Assembly (NCBI GenBank): GCA_003344405.1
Contig: NOWV01000088.1
Span: forward strand, 124,001-188,000
Direction: 5' to 3'
Length of the DNA stretch: 64,000 bases
From: Trichoplax sp. H2
Taxonomy: Eukaryota; Placozoa; Uniplacotomia; Trichoplacea
The translations under genes and the position numbers were made by a program. Below, piece after piece: positions 63,501 to 64,000 of the stretch; position 1 is the stretch's first letter, and each line of letters opens with the position of its first letter. The notes beneath the pieces are model-generated. The model was not told the DNA's origin, searched no databases, and was given only the letters and a program-made list of their open reading frames with translations.

Positions 63501-64000
63501 GTAAGAAAGGACTCCATACGATCATAGAGGAAAACGCAATCTTATACCTTCCTTGTTAGTGGTTACACATGCTCGTGCAGCTAGCCGAATAACTTAAATG
63601 ACAGACATTTTCACATGTTGCAAAATTTCAACATGATGATGATCTGTGACAACGTTGAAAGATATTTCCTACCATGTAGTTTATAGAACCATGTCCCCCC
63701 AAAATACAAACTTCATTTCGTTTTAGCCTTTGCGATATAACATACTATATACTGTAGTACACTTGTGATGCATTTTGATGGCTGCGCCATCATGGCAGGT
63801 GGATCCCGTAATTCAATAAAATCATCACGGCTAAAATTCGAATTTCAGCTATCATTCTAGTTACAATAGTCGGTAGTTATTAGCTTTGGAGAGAGTATAC
63901 TCGTACTCCGATTTTCAAAAAAGTCCACCAATGTATATGAATGTACCAAAGATCAACCGCTAGGCTACATTGCGATCATAACAGAGAAATCAATTTTTCC
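63501..64000 (+). other. Probable intron to the window end
   Basis: Follows the donor of the acidic first exon. It contains an isolated CTATATACTGTAGTACAC near 63750 and no exon that I can support. Confidence 0.4.

Noticed and set aside
63322-63525. Serine-rich minus-strand open frame
   Set aside because: Antisense shadow of the acidic Asp/Glu-rich first exon at 63338-63500.

Overview
This is nuclear DNA from an animal, not from a microbe. It is AT-rich, and its genes are split into many short exons (24-600 nt) by mostly short GT-AG introns. The gene set is animal or ciliate-cell type: SPRYD7, PCID2, DYNLT2B (TCTEX1D2), UQCRH, a C-type-lectin/trypsin-like protease and two MCF2/MCF2L-type RhoGEFs. 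Compact introns, AT-rich spacers and simple-animal gene content make a placozoan (Trichoplax-like) my best guess. That is an inference, not proof. One 20-N assembly gap lies at 20972-20991. All gene models were joined by hand from splice sites, reading phase and remembered family sequences.

Layout. 1-3.7 kb: spacer with GTAC-rich repeats. 3.7-6.6 kb: SPRYD7 (+). 7.5-10.3 kb: PCID2 (-), tail to tail with SPRYD7; its first exons are unresolved. 11.9-13.0 kb: a 450-bp higher-order tandem array. 13-24 kb: mostly gene-free, with a possible small secreted protein (15.2-16.4 kb), a decayed reverse-transcriptase fragment (19.4 kb) and a 57-bp satellite (20.7-21.7 kb). 24.3-29.5 kb: lectin-protease (+). 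30.8-33.5 kb: an uncharacterised minus-strand gene head to head with DYNLT2B (+), with a perfect X-box between them. 34.0-34.7 kb: three 234-bp repeats. 35.0-36.7 kb: UQCRH (-), head to head with RhoGEF A (+, 38.6-47.4 kb) across a tandem array carrying NRF1-like and CRE motifs. 50.5-61.6 kb: RhoGEF B (-), tail to tail with A. 62.5-63.2 kb: fold-back GTAC repeats, then the first exon of an acidic protein (+) that runs out of the window.

How the pieces relate. The two RhoGEFs have the same 25-exon architecture: all 24 introns interrupt the proteins at matching places and in the same phase, so they are an inverted local duplication. Both carry CRAL-TRIO, spectrin-like, DH and PH parts and should link phosphoinositide membranes to Rho-family GTPase activation. 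DYNLT2B is a ciliary dynein-2 light chain, and the X-box beside it fits RFX control of cilium genes. UQCRH belongs to respiratory complex III, and NRF1-like and YY1-like motifs lie on its promoter side. The most striking unexplained feature is a family of nested GTACTGTAC palindromes that recurs as dense clusters, mostly on the 5' side of genes.
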